Notes under the pieces: model-generated | Databases searched by the model: none | What the model saw: the letters and a program-made list of their open reading frames with translations, nothing else | What the model was told of the DNA's origin: nothing | Shown: positions 26,703-35,584 of the stretch, piece after piece | Numbering within the stretch: position 1 is the first letter of the stretch | Layout: every line of letters starts with the position of its first letter | Made by a program: the position numbers and the translations under genes | Assembly (NCBI GenBank): GCA_027486405.1 | Contig: JAIXPD010000032.1 | Location: 1 to 51,373 of the forward strand | Direction: 5' to 3' | Length of the DNA stretch: 51,373 nt | Source: Azospirillum sp. | Lineage (GTDB): Bacteria > Pseudomonadota > Alphaproteobacteria > Azospirillales > Azospirillaceae

Positions 26703-28382
26703 TCAGGCGAGGGCCGGAACGGGTGCGGGCACGGGTGCAGTGTCGGCCGGTGCCACGGTCGGTGCCACCGTCGGCAACACCAGCGTGAAACGGGTGCCGA
26801 CTCCCGGCTGGCTGTGAACGGCGACGCTGCCGCCCAGAACCCGGGTGACGATGGCGTAGACGATGTGAAGGCCAAGACCGCTGCCGCCGGACCCGAGCTT
26901 GGTCGTGAAAAACGGATCGAAGACGCGCGGCAGAATCTCCGGCGGAATCCCGACGCCGTCGTCCGCGACCACCAGGGTGATTTGGGTGCGCGCGCGGTCC
27001 AGCGTGGCGGCAACCCGCAGGGTTCCGCTGGCCTGCGCCGCGAAGGCGTGCGTCATGGCGTTCGACACCAGATTGGTCAGAACCTGGCCGAGCGCGCCGG
27101 GGTAGCTGTCCATCACCACCCCGGACGGCAGATCGAGCGTGATGGCGACCGGCGCGTGTTTGTAGCTGGGCCGGATCATGGCGATGATTTCGGCGCAAGC
27201 GGTGTCGAGGTCGAAGAGTCGGCGCTGTTCGCCGGTCTGATCGACCGCAACCCGCTTGAAACGCCCGATCAAATCCGCCGCCCGCATCAGATTGCTGGTC
27301 AACAGACCGCAGGCGGTGGCGACGCTGTCTGAGTAATCGCGGATGGCCGACCGGCGAAGCTCCTTGCCCTCCAGCGTGTCGCGGAACTCAGCCACATGGT
27401 CGGCCAGGGTGGTGGCGACGGTCAAGGCGTTGCCGAGCGGCGTGTTGATCTCGTGGGCGATGGCCGCGACCATGCCGCCCAGCGCGGCGAGTTTTTCCGA
27501 ACGGACCAACTCGTCCTGGGCGCGTTCAAGCGTGTCGAGCGCGTCGCGCAGAGCCGCCGTCCGTTCCGCCACCGTGCGTTCGACCTCCTCGACGTGCCGG
27601 GCTTGCCGTTCCAGGAAGCCGAGCCGCTCGATGGCGTGCTGCTTCAGCGTGCCGAGTGCTGCGGCCATGCGGCCCAATTCGTCCTGGCGTTTGGTCGTCA
27701 CCAGCGGAACATCCACCCGGCCCGCCGCCAGCCCGGCCATGCTCTCCGTCACCGCGCGGATGGGCCGCGTCACCCCGGTGATCAACACCGCCAGCACCCC
27801 GCACACCATAACAAGCAGGCCAAGGCCGATGGCCGCAATGGCGGTTCCGCGCACCAACACCGTGTGTTCGGCCCGGTCGGTCGTCAGATGCAGGTCGAGC
27901 GTTCCAATCCGATGGGTGACGGGCGGACCACCATCCGGGATCCGGACCAGGGGAACCCGCTCGACCACAAATCCCTCCCCGGCCCCCTCCCCAGCCCTCT
28001 CCCTGGCGGGTTCGGTCCGGCCCAACCGGTAGAACACGGTTCCGTCGCTGTCGATGATCCGGGCCTCGGCGAAATCGGGATCGGACAGCAGGGGGGCGAG
28101 AAGCGCGGCGGCGGCGATCCGGTCGACGTTCCACAGGGCGTCTCCGGCCCCGCCCGCCAGCAGCGCCACCGTTTGCTGCGCCCGCTCCACCAACGCCCGC
28201 CGCGCGTCCTGGCTGGAATAGGTGATGGCGACCAGGATGGTGAGGACGACGGCGGCCAGCAGCGGGGCGCAGACCAGCGCCACCGTGCGGGCCAGCACGC
28301 TGCGGGACAGGAGGCTGGGGATCCGTACGGCAGCGCCGCCGGTTGCGGCCCTTCCCGGGTCGGCGTCGATGGGTGGGATCAT
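26703..28382 (-). CDS. membrane sensor histidine kinase (cassette 1)
   Basis: The 559-residue protein has helix 1 ([20 protein letters not shown]), a periplasmic segment of about 130 residues, helix 2 ([20 protein letters not shown]), HAMP, a coiled coil, HisKA with H310 in [13 protein letters not shown], and HATPase_c ([26 protein letters not shown]). The last 60 residues are rich in Pro/Ala/Val/Thr ([20 protein letters not shown]). The catalytic half is closely similar to the kinase at 31793, sharing VAVDQT, MDSYPG and QVLTNLV. ATG 28382 has AAGG upstream. An exported binding protein is encoded 90 bp upstream on the same strand. Convergent to the EAL regulator. Confidence 0.87.
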   Translation of the reverse strand: MIPPIDADPGRAATGGAAVRIPSLLSRSVLARTVALVCAPLLAAVVLTILVAITYSSQDARRALVERAQQTVALLAGGAGDALWNVDRIAAAALLAPLLSDPDFAEARIIDSDGTVFYRLGRTEPARERAGEGAGEGFVVERVPLVRIPDGGPPVTHRIGTLDLHLTTDRAEHTVLVRGTAIAAIGLGLLVMVCGVLAVLITGVTRPIRAVTESMAGLAAGRVDVPLVTTKRQDELGRMAAALGTLKQHAIERLGFLERQARHVEEVERTVAERTAALRDALDTLERAQDELVRSEKLAALGGMVAAIAHEINTPLGNALTVATTLADHVAEFRDTLEGKELRRSAIRDYSDSVATACGLLTSNLMRAADLIGRFKRVAVDQTGEQRRLFDLDTACAEIIAMIRPSYKHAPVAITLDLPSGVVMDSYPGALGQVLTNLVSNAMTHAFAAQASGTLRVAATLDRARTQITLVVADDGVGIPPEILPRVFDPFFTTKLGSGGSGLGLHIVYAIVTRVLGGSVAVHSQPGVGTRFTLVLPTVAPTVAPADTAPVPAPVPALA

Positions 28383-28472
28383 GACGGCCTTGAGCGATGC
28401 AAGGGCAAGGATCCCAGATTACCCCCCGTGCGTTACGCCTTCATGGCGGAGGCCCGCCTATGTGTGGTTTTG

Positions 28473-29243
28473 TCAGTTGATTCCCTTTTCAACGGCAAAC
28501 TCCGCTTTCAGGCGGGCGATGCGCGCGGCGTTGGCGGCCATCCAGCCGTTGAACTCGGCCACCAACTGCGGGTGTTTGATCGACGACAGGTGATAATGGC
28601 TGCGGGTGTGGGGCAGCGATGGATCGAAGACGAGCGCGCCGGGCTTGTTCAGCACCGTTTCCAACTGGTGATGGACGACGGCGACGTTGGCATACGCGCC
28701 ATCGTTCCGCGCAAGGATCGTGGTTTCCAACAGGGCGGTGAAGCTGTTGCTCTCGTGCAGGGCGACGGTCCCGGCCTTGATGCGGTCCTGCCAATCCCAG
28801 GCGGTGAAGCCGCGAACCAAACCCATCGTCCTGATGGTGTCGGCGCTTCGCCCCTTGCGGTCGGGCAGAACGTTCACGCCGTCGATGTAGGCCATCACCG
28901 GATCGCTGTAGACGACGTTTTGCGACGCCTTCAAATCCGCCGACCACATGGCGTTGTCGGGAAATTTCAGGTCGATGTCTCCCCCCACCAGCGCGGCGAA
29001 CAGGCGGATCACCGGCATCGGGCGGTAATCGAAGCGATACCCCTTGTCGGTGGCGAAGGCGTCGAGCAGGGCGCGGGCGAAGCCCCGATACTCCCCATCC
29101 GTGTAGGCGTAGGCGGGCAGATACTGGTTGCTTTCGACCCCAACGCTGTAGGTCTGGGCGCGCGCAGCACCGCTGCCGAGGATCGCGAGGCTGAGCAGGG
29201 CAAGACCACCGCAGAGCGGAACCGCCAATTTGCGAAACGACAT
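28473..29243 (-). CDS. orphan extracellular solute-binding protein, family 3 type (cassette 1)
   Basis: The 256-residue protein has a Sec signal peptide (cleavage expected near residue 29, SGAARAQ-TYSV) and an amino-acid-binding-protein-like fold: YRGFARALLDAFATDKGY, GDIDLKFPDN and YSDPVM. No ABC permease or ATPase gene is nearby. It lies upstream of, and on the same strand as, the kinase at 26703, so a sensory role (presenting a ligand to the kinase's periplasmic domain) fits better than transport. GGGGGAAGAT precedes the ATG at 29243. The ligand cannot be named. Free-standing enzymes or signal scavengers of this fold also exist. Confidence 0.82.
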   Translation of the reverse strand: MSFRKLAVPLCGGLALLSLAILGSGAARAQTYSVGVESNQYLPAYAYTDGEYRGFARALLDAFATDKGYRFDYRPMPVIRLFAALVGGDIDLKFPDNAMWSADLKASQNVVYSDPVMAYIDGVNVLPDRKGRSADTIRTMGLVRGFTAWDWQDRIKAGTVALHESNSFTALLETTILARNDGAYANVAVVHHQLETVLNKPGALVFDPSLPHTRSHYHLSSIKHPQLVAEFNGWMAANAARIARLKAEFAVEKGIN

Positions 29244-29293
29244 ATCTTCCCCCTGTCATAGAACGAATGTCAAAGTTTTACAGGGGCTTGACG

Positions 29294-29314
29294 ACCGGTC
29301 GATATCGATCCGGT
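29294..29314. promoter_or_regulatory. imperfect palindrome between divergent cassette genes
   Basis: A perfect 10-bp palindrome TCGATATCGA is flanked by ACCGG and CCGGT with a one-base slip. It lies in the 245-bp region shared by the binding-protein gene (minus) and the second EAL gene (plus). A candidate operator; no regulator is assigned. Confidence 0.4.
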
Positions 29315-29488
29315 GACAATTGCGCGTCACCACGCCGATCCCGGCGGACACAAAACTTTTACGAAACCACCGCAAGACATCCATGACACCCCTGTAAGAA
29401 ATGCCATTGCGGACCGAAGAGGCTCGGGTCGCGCCGTCCCGGCGACGGTGGCATGGTCCGACAACGCGCAGGCGAATGGATGCCGGTT

Positions 29489-31735
29489 ATGGAAGACGAC
29501 ATCGTCATCATCGACGACACCGCCGACATCGAGGACGCCGCGACCCGGTCGCAACCGGGCTGGCGGGTTCTGGTGGTCGATGACGATCCCACCGTCCATT
29601 CGATCACCCGCTTCGCGCTGGAGGATTTCCTGTTCGAAGGGCGGCGGCTCAGCTTTCTCAGCGCCTACAGCGGGGCCGAGGCCAGGTTGATTTTGGCGGA
29701 CCAACCGGACATCGCGGTCGTCCTGCTCGACGTGGTGATGGAAAGCGACGACGCCGGTTTGAAGGTGGCGGAGTACATTCGCAAGGATCTGGGCAACCGC
29801 TTCATCCGCATCATCCTGCGCACCGGCCAGCCGGGGCAGGCCCCGGAACGCGACGTCATCCTCCATTACGACATCAACGACTACAAGGCCAAGAACGAGC
29901 TGACCGCGCAAAAGCTGTTCACGGCGGTGCTGGCCAGCCTGCGGGCCTACAACCAGATCGCCGCCCTGGAAATGAGCCGCCACGGGTTGGAACAAATTCT
30001 GGCGGCCTCCTCCACCCTTTACGAAAAACGCTCGGTCGCCCAGTTCGTGGATGGGGTGGTGTTGCAAATCCGCTCCTTGATCCAGGACGCCCAGGGCGCG
30101 CTGCTCTGCGCGGTCAGCGGCCGTCATTTCGACGGCGACCTGGACGAGGTGCGCGTGGTCGCCGGGGTGGCCCCCTTCGTCTTCCGACCGGGAGAATCGA
30201 TCCGCGCCACCCTGCCCGAGGCCGTGTGCCAGGAGATCGCCGAAACCCTGTCGCGGCAGGAAAGCTTCTTCGCCGACGACCGCTGCATCATCTTCTTCAA
30301 GACCGTCGATCACGCGGCCAGCGTGGTCTATCTCTGCGGCCACCGCCCGCTGTCCCCGCTCGACCGCAAGCTGTTGGAGGTGTTTTGCTCGAAGGTCGCC
30401 ATCGGCTTCGACAACGCCCATCTGTTCGAACAGATTTCCTACGAAAAGACGCATGATCCGGTGACGGGGCTGCTGAACCGCAGCGCCTTCATCGACGCCT
30501 TGAACGGCCGCCCCGATCCCGGCGCGGGTGCCGACGACAGCGCGGTCTGCGTGCTGGATTTCGACCGCTTCCGCGACGTCAACGACAGCTTGGGATTCGA
30601 GGCGGGGGACCGGTTCCTGGCCGCGCTGGCGGCCCGGATATCGGCGGCGGTGACGGACCCGGATGTCGCCGCCCGCCTGGGCGGGGATCAATTCGTCGTG
30701 CTGAAATCCGGTGGGCGGGAGGCGGTGGAGCTGTGGGTCCGCGATCTGCTGGCGCGCATCAGCGCGCCGCTGCGCCTGGACGGTCAGGAGATCATCCCGT
30801 CGGTGGCCATCGGCGTCGCCATGCTGGGCTGGACGCGGCGGGCGGAGGACCTGATCGCCGACGCCGACCGGGCGATGCGGGGGGCCAAATGGATGGGCGG
30901 CGGACGCTTTGGTTTCGCGGCGGCCCGCCCGGCCCGCGCCGACGGATCGCGTCTGCTGTTGGTCACGGAGTTGATCCACGCCATCCAGCGCGAGGAGTTC
31001 GAGCTGTTTTATCAACCCATCGTCCGCACCCTGGATGGGCGTTTGGATGGGTTCGAGGCGCTGATCCGCTGGCGTCACCCCACGCGCGGCCTGCTGGCCC
31101 CCGGTGCCTTCATCGGCATCGTCGAGGAAACCGGCCTGATTCTGCCGCTCGGCAACTGGGTGATGGATCGCGCCGCCCGGCAACTGGCCGATTGGGAACG
31201 GACGATTCCGGGATCCCGAGACCTTCAGGTCAGCGTCAACGTCTCCGCCCGCCAATTCATGGGGCATGACCTGACCGGCGAGGTGGCGGCGGTGCTGGAT
31301 CGCACCCGGCTCGACCCCCGGCGGCTCAAGCTGGAGATCACCGAGAGCCTGATCATGAACGATCCGGATTGCGCCGAGCGGTCGCTGCGCGATCTCAAGT
31401 CGCTGGGCGTCCAATTGGCGTTGGACGATTTCGGCACCGGCTATTCCAGCCTCAGCTACCTCGACCGCTTTCCCTTCGACGTCCTGAAGATCGACCGCTC
31501 CTTCGTCAAGGCGATGCTGCACCGGCACGAAACCATGTCGGTGGTGCGAGCGATCTGCACCCTGGCCGCCAACCTTGGCATGGAGGTGGTCGGCGAAGGG
31601 GTGGAAGCGGTCCCGGAGGTCGAGGCCCTGCGCACGCTGGGCTGCCGCTGGTCGCAGGGCTATCTGTTCGGCCAGCCGGTTCCGGCCGACCGCGCGCGCG
31701 ATCTGATCCTGCGGATGCACGCGCCGGTTTCGTAA
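29489..31735 (+). CDS. response regulator with DUF3369, GGDEF and EAL domains (cassette 2)
   Basis: About 748 residues, same order as the protein at 24390: receiver with D81 (IAVVLLDVVMES), RTGQPGQAPE/YDINDY, DUF3369, GGDEF and EAL. The GGDEF signature is G398-G-D-Q-F, with glutamine for glutamate, so cyclase activity is doubtful but the fold is well kept. The EAL motifs are intact: E523 in EALIRW, VNVSARQF, LEITESL, LDDFGTGYSSL, KIDRSFV and GEGVEA. ATG 29489 is chosen by comparison with the paralogue; ATG 29480 is also in frame. It converges with the CBS-kinase gene at 31793 (57-bp gap). Confidence 0.87.
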   Translation: MEDDIVIIDDTADIEDAATRSQPGWRVLVVDDDPTVHSITRFALEDFLFEGRRLSFLSAYSGAEARLILADQPDIAVVLLDVVMESDDAGLKVAEYIRKDLGNRFIRIILRTGQPGQAPERDVILHYDINDYKAKNELTAQKLFTAVLASLRAYNQIAALEMSRHGLEQILAASSTLYEKRSVAQFVDGVVLQIRSLIQDAQGALLCAVSGRHFDGDLDEVRVVAGVAPFVFRPGESIRATLPEAVCQEIAETLSRQESFFADDRCIIFFKTVDHAASVVYLCGHRPLSPLDRKLLEVFCSKVAIGFDNAHLFEQISYEKTHDPVTGLLNRSAFIDALNGRPDPGAGADDSAVCVLDFDRFRDVNDSLGFEAGDRFLAALAARISAAVTDPDVAARLGGDQFVVLKSGGREAVELWVRDLLARISAPLRLDGQEIIPSVAIGVAMLGWTRRAEDLIADADRAMRGAKWMGGGRFGFAAARPARADGSRLLLVTELIHAIQREEFELFYQPIVRTLDGRLDGFEALIRWRHPTRGLLAPGAFIGIVEETGLILPLGNWVMDRAARQLADWERTIPGSRDLQVSVNVSARQFMGHDLTGEVAAVLDRTRLDPRRLKLEITESLIMNDPDCAERSLRDLKSLGVQLALDDFGTGYSSLSYLDRFPFDVLKIDRSFVKAMLHRHETMSVVRAICTLAANLGMEVVGEGVEAVPEVEALRTLGCRWSQGYLFGQPVPADRARDLILRMHAPVS

Positions 31736-31792
31736 GCGGCCGTTTGGCGGCACAGGCCGAACACGGTCGGTCCCAGGCTGTGGGGGCCGACG

Positions 31793-33028
31793 TTATGGGG
31801 CCGACAGCGGCAGTTGGACGACGAAGCGGGTGCCGCTGGGCGGGGCGTCCTCCACCGTGATCGTTCCGCCCAGGCGTTGGGTGATGAGGTTGAACACGAT
31901 GTGCAGGCCAAGCCCGGTGCCGCCCACCCCGCGCCGGGTGGTGAAGAAGGGGTCGAAGATCCGGGGCTGCACGTCCGGCGGGATGCCGCCGCCGTTGTCG
32001 GCGACGCTCAGCGTGATCCGGTCCGGCCCGTCCGGTGCCACCGTCACGCGGATTTGCCGGTTTTCCCGGTCGGCAAAGGCGTGGACCAACGCGTTCATCA
32101 CGAGATTGGTGAGGACCTGCGCGACCGATCCGGGGTAGCTGTCCATGTCGATGTTGCCCGGACAGAGGAAGACCACCCCCACCCCCTCCTTGCGCAACCG
32201 GGGTTGAAGGCTGACCAGGACATCGTCCAGACATTGGCCAAGGCGGAAGCGGCGGCGCTCGTCGCTGGTCTGATCCACCGCCACCTGCTTGAAGCTGCTG
32301 ATGAGATCCGACGCCCGCCGGATGTTGGCCTGCATGTAATCGGAGGTTCGCAACGCCGCATCGACAAAGCCGTCGATGTCGGACCGGCGGATGGTTCCAC
32401 CCGCCGCCGTGTCGCTGAAGCGCCGGGCGCGCTCGCCAAAGGCGGTGGTCGCGGTCAGGGCCGACCCGATCGGCGTGTTGATCTCGTGGGCGATCCCCGC
32501 GACCAGCGCGCCGAGCGCGGCCATCTTCTCAGACTGGACCAGGCTGGCCTGGGTCTCCCGCAATTGTTCGTTGGCCACGGCCAGCGAGCGAACCAGGGCC
32601 TGCAACAGATCCACACCGGCCACAATCCCGACGTAGCATCCGTTCTCCGCCACGATGAAACCGGTCTGAAGCGCGCTGGGTTTGTTCAGAAAGATCAGGC
32701 GACCGACCAGATCCACTTCCATCCGCGCGTCGGCGATCAACGGCTCCCGATCCATCACCCGCAGAATCGGCTTGTTGCCGAACAGATCCCGACCGTAGCG
32801 GGTGGCGAAGCGGGACATGAAGCCCAACCGGTCGATCAAACCGATCGGTGTCTGGTCGCGAACCACCGCCAGAACCATGACGGAGCGGTCCTGTTCAAAC
32901 AGCCGCGCCACCTCGGCACCTGTGATCCTCGGCGAGATCGGAGGAATCGGTTTGGCGAGCGGGCGGACCGTGGAGGGCACGCCGTCCGCCTTCTCCGCCG
33001 CCGCGCCCCCGGCTCCCGTCGCGCTCAT
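31793..33028 (-). CDS. soluble CBS-domain sensor histidine kinase (cassette 2)
   Basis: The 411-residue protein has a tandem CBS-like region at about 35-145 (FEQDRSVMVLAVVRDQTPIG and AENGCYVGIVAGVDLLQ), a short linker, HisKA with H181 in [12 protein letters not shown], and HATPase_c (DNGGGIPPDV; FFTTRRGVGGTGLGLH). I see no transmembrane helix or signal peptide, so it should be cytoplasmic. ATG 33028 overlaps the stop of the BMP-family gene as ATGA, showing tight coupling; a longer in-frame extension upstream runs through that gene and is rejected. CBS pairs usually bind adenine nucleotides. The catalytic half is closely related to the kinase at 26703. Confidence 0.86.
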   Translation of the reverse strand: MSATGAGGAAAEKADGVPSTVRPLAKPIPPISPRITGAEVARLFEQDRSVMVLAVVRDQTPIGLIDRLGFMSRFATRYGRDLFGNKPILRVMDREPLIADARMEVDLVGRLIFLNKPSALQTGFIVAENGCYVGIVAGVDLLQALVRSLAVANEQLRETQASLVQSEKMAALGALVAGIAHEINTPIGSALTATTAFGERARRFSDTAAGGTIRRSDIDGFVDAALRTSDYMQANIRRASDLISSFKQVAVDQTSDERRRFRLGQCLDDVLVSLQPRLRKEGVGVVFLCPGNIDMDSYPGSVAQVLTNLVMNALVHAFADRENRQIRVTVAPDGPDRITLSVADNGGGIPPDVQPRIFDPFFTTRRGVGGTGLGLHIVFNLITQRLGGTITVEDAPPSGTRFVVQLPLSAP

Positions 33029-34014
33029 TGGCAGGCGGGTGCCCGATCCGGCGGCAGGACGGTGACGGCACCGGATTTGATCGCCGTGGCCGCCTCGTCG
33101 ATCTTCGCGCCGATGTCGGCGACCAGGGCGGCGTTGTGGCTGTCCCGCGCCCAACCAACGCCATCCTGCGCCAAACCAAGCTGCTGAACGCCACCGGTCC
33201 ACACCCCGTTGTGGGCGTCCTTGAAGGCCTGATAGACGGCGACGTCCACGCGCTTGACGGCGGAGGTCAGGATTTTTCCCGGAAACACCCCGTTCTGGTT
33301 CGTGTCCACGCCGATGCCCAACCGGCCCGCCAGCGCGGCCCCTTCCAGAACCCCACCCCCGGCGTAGCCAGCGGCCGCGAAGGTCACGTCCACGCCGTCC
33401 TTCATCAGGGCCTCGGTGGTTTGTTGGGCCTTCTCCTTGTCACGGAACGCGCGCGGGTCGTCGCCCAGGTAACGGCGGAGGATCCGCGCATCGGCGCGCG
33501 CGGCCAGAACGCCTTGGACATAGCCGCACTCGAAGCGCTTGATCGGCGGGATCGGCATCGCGCCGACAAAGCCAACCGTCCCGCTGCGGCTGGCCAGACC
33601 GGCGGCCACCCCGACCAGATAGGCGGCCTCATCCTCCCGGAACAGCACCGAGCGGACGTTCGGCAGATCGACGCGGCCGTCGATGATGGTGAAATGGATG
33701 TCGGGAAACTCCTTGGCGACCACCTCCACCGCGCGTTCGTTGATGAAGCCGATCAACAGGATGTTGCGGATGCCGAACTCCGCGAAGGTGCGCATCGACC
33801 GGATGCTGTCCTCTTCGGTGCGGATGATGTTTTCGCGGGCATCGACCTTGGCTTCGGCCTTCAGCCGTTGCAGCCCTTGCAAGGCCAGCTCGTTGAATCC
33901 GCCATCGTTCTTCGTGTTGTTGAAGATGATGGCGAACTGTTTGTCCGATTGCGCGCTGGCCTGCGCCATGGTCAGGGCCAGAACACACGCCGACAGAAGC
34001 ATTGAGATGCGCAC
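33025..34014 (-). CDS. BMP/Med-family (basic membrane protein-like) nucleoside-type binding protein (cassette 2)
   Basis: About 329 residues with a signal peptide ending near residue 22 (TMAQASAQ-SDKQF). Family motifs include FNNTKNDGGFNELALQGL, DIHFTIIDG, SVLFREDEAAYLVGVAAGLA and GFVGAMPIPPIKRFECGYVQG. BMP relatives (PnrA, Med) bind purine nucleosides. No ABC permease or ATPase is adjacent; instead the gene overlaps a CBS-domain kinase gene by 4 bp. GTG 34014 is preferred with GAGG about 10 bp upstream; the in-frame ATG at 34053 is possible. A lipobox cysteine was not seen, so it is probably a free periplasmic protein. Confidence 0.84.
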   Translation of the reverse strand: MRISMLLSACVLALTMAQASAQSDKQFAIIFNNTKNDGGFNELALQGLQRLKAEAKVDARENIIRTEEDSIRSMRTFAEFGIRNILLIGFINERAVEVVAKEFPDIHFTIIDGRVDLPNVRSVLFREDEAAYLVGVAAGLASRSGTVGFVGAMPIPPIKRFECGYVQGVLAARADARILRRYLGDDPRAFRDKEKAQQTTEALMKDGVDVTFAAAGYAGGGVLEGAALAGRLGIGVDTNQNGVFPGKILTSAVKRVDVAVYQAFKDAHNGVWTGGVQQLGLAQDGVGWARDSHNAALVADIGAKIDEAATAIKSGAVTVLPPDRAPACQ

Positions 34015-34504
34015 AGCGACCGCCTCACACACAGGGATATGCAGCACGATCATCGGCGACTTGCTTGACCCGTTGATGTCGGTGGCGTGACGGTTTCCTG
34101 AAAGAACGGGCGGGGTAAGGCCACCCCAAACAGAAAAAACCAAGAAGCCTTCCCGATTCCTATGGTTGTGGTTATACTCGCCAGAACAATGGAGCGAACA
34201 AGACATCCATTTGGACATCACCACGGCAGCACGCAGAAGAAATAAAAATGCAACATTCATCCCGTTGAATCAGGTTTCGCCGTTTCCTCATCCCCCCAGG
34301 AGATTTTTACACAAAAAGGGAGAGGGAATTGTTCTCCTGATTGTTCACGGGACACTGCCGGTCCTGAGGTTGGGCCGTTCCAAACCCAACCCCGCACCGT
34401 TTCCTTGATCGTGGTCGGGCCGAATGCGGCGATGCCGACGGTCCGGCGCTTGCCGACCGCGCCACCGCCGACAGCGGCCCGCCCCTGCGCGTCGGAGAAT
34501 CCAC
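34015..34504. other. 490-bp divergent intergenic region, relatively AT-rich
   Basis: The gap lies between the BMP-family gene (minus) and the RND adaptor (plus). The part from about 34130 to 34330 is clearly richer in A/T than surrounding genes. A TATACT hexamer at 34173-34178 resembles a -10 box, but no good -35 was found. No ORF or RNA gene was recognised. Confidence 0.4.
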
Positions 34505-35584
34505 ATGCGAGTCCGCTCGAAAGCTCTCGCCAGCATGCTCATTCTGGCGGCCCTGGCCGCCTGCAAACCCGAAGAGGCGGCGGTTGAAAAGCCCCGGCCC
34601 GTTCGCGCGATCATCGCCACCCCCGTCCTGGACGGGGAGGAGATCACCCAAACCGGCGAGGTGCAGCCCCGCTACGAAACCGCCCACGGCTTCCGCATCA
34701 ACGGGCGGGTCACGTCCCGTCTGGTCGATGTCGGCGCGCGGGTGAAGGCGGGCGACTCCCTGGCCACCCTGGACGACCGCGACGTTCAGAACGATGTGCG
34801 CGCCGCAGAAGCCGACCTGCGCAGCGCCACCGCGTCGGAGGATTTGGCCAAGGTGGCGCTGGACCGCCAGCAAACCCTGCTGGCCAAGGACATCGTCGCC
34901 AAGGTGCGCGTGGACGAGGCGGAAGCCAACTGGCACAGCGCCCGGTCCCGGCGCGAGGCGGCGGCGGCCACCCTGGCCAACGCCCGCAACAAGCTGGCCT
35001 ACACCAAGCTGGCCGCCGACAGCGATGGCATCGTGACCAGCGTCGGCGCAAACGCCGGGCAGGTCGTTGCCGCCGGGCAGATGGTCGCCACCCTGGCGTC
35101 CACCACCGAGCGCGAGGCCGTGTTCAACGTCGCGGAAAAGCTGTTGCAGAACGCCCCGCAAGACGTCCGGGTTCAGGTGTCCTTGTCCGCCGACCCCAGG
35201 ATCAGCGTCACCGGCACCGTGCGGGAGGTCAGCCCCACCGCCGACCCTGTGACCCGCACCTTCCGCGTCCGCATCAGCCTGCCCGACACCGCCACCGCCA
35301 TGGCGTTCGGGGCCACGGTGACGGGCCGGGTGGTGCTGCCCGCCGGGCTGCTGATCGCCGTGCCCGCGTCGTCCATCACCAACGAGGGCGGGAAACCGGC
35401 CGTCTATGTGGTCGATCCCGCCACCGGGATTCTGGCGCGCAAGCCGGTCACGGTCGCCCGCTACACCACCGACACCGCTTACATCGCGGAGGGGCTTGGC
35501 AAGGGTGACGCGGTCGTCACCGCCGGGGTCGCCAAGCTGCGGCCGGGCCAGAAGGTGCTGTTCGAAGGGTCGGCCAAACCATGA
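34505..35584 (+). CDS. RND efflux system periplasmic adaptor (membrane fusion protein), lipoprotein
   Basis: The 359-residue protein begins with a lipoprotein signal; the lipobox is LAAC with C20 as the acylated residue. Next come the beta-barrel/lipoyl half-motifs (HGFRINGRVTSRLVDVGARV), a helical hairpin at about 95-165, and the C-terminal membrane-proximal domain. It bridges the inner-membrane pump and an outer-membrane channel. ATG 34505 has GGAGAA upstream; longer in-frame reading from 34424 lacks a signal. It overlaps the pump gene by 4 bp (ATGA). The outer-membrane factor and a local regulator are absent from the window. Confidence 0.9.
   Translation: MRVRSKALASMLILAALAACKPEEAAVEKPRPVRAIIATPVLDGEEITQTGEVQPRYETAHGFRINGRVTSRLVDVGARVKAGDSLATLDDRDVQNDVRAAEADLRSATASEDLAKVALDRQQTLLAKDIVAKVRVDEAEANWHSARSRREAAAATLANARNKLAYTKLAADSDGIVTSVGANAGQVVAAGQMVATLASTTEREAVFNVAEKLLQNAPQDVRVQVSLSADPRISVTGTVREVSPTADPVTRTFRVRISLPDTATAMAFGATVTGRVVLPAGLLIAVPASSITNEGGKPAVYVVDPATGILARKPVTVARYTTDTAYIAEGLGKGDAVVTAGVAKLRPGQKVLFEGSAKP

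Noticed and set aside
31793..33202. Longer N-terminus for the CBS kinase
   Set aside because: The extension overlaps the BMP-family gene and is Arg/Gly-rich; ATG 33028 with an ATGA overlap is better.
34297..34339. Inverted repeat CAGGAGA/TCTCCTG
   Set aside because: Only 7 bp with a 29-base loop; expected by chance in a 490-bp region.
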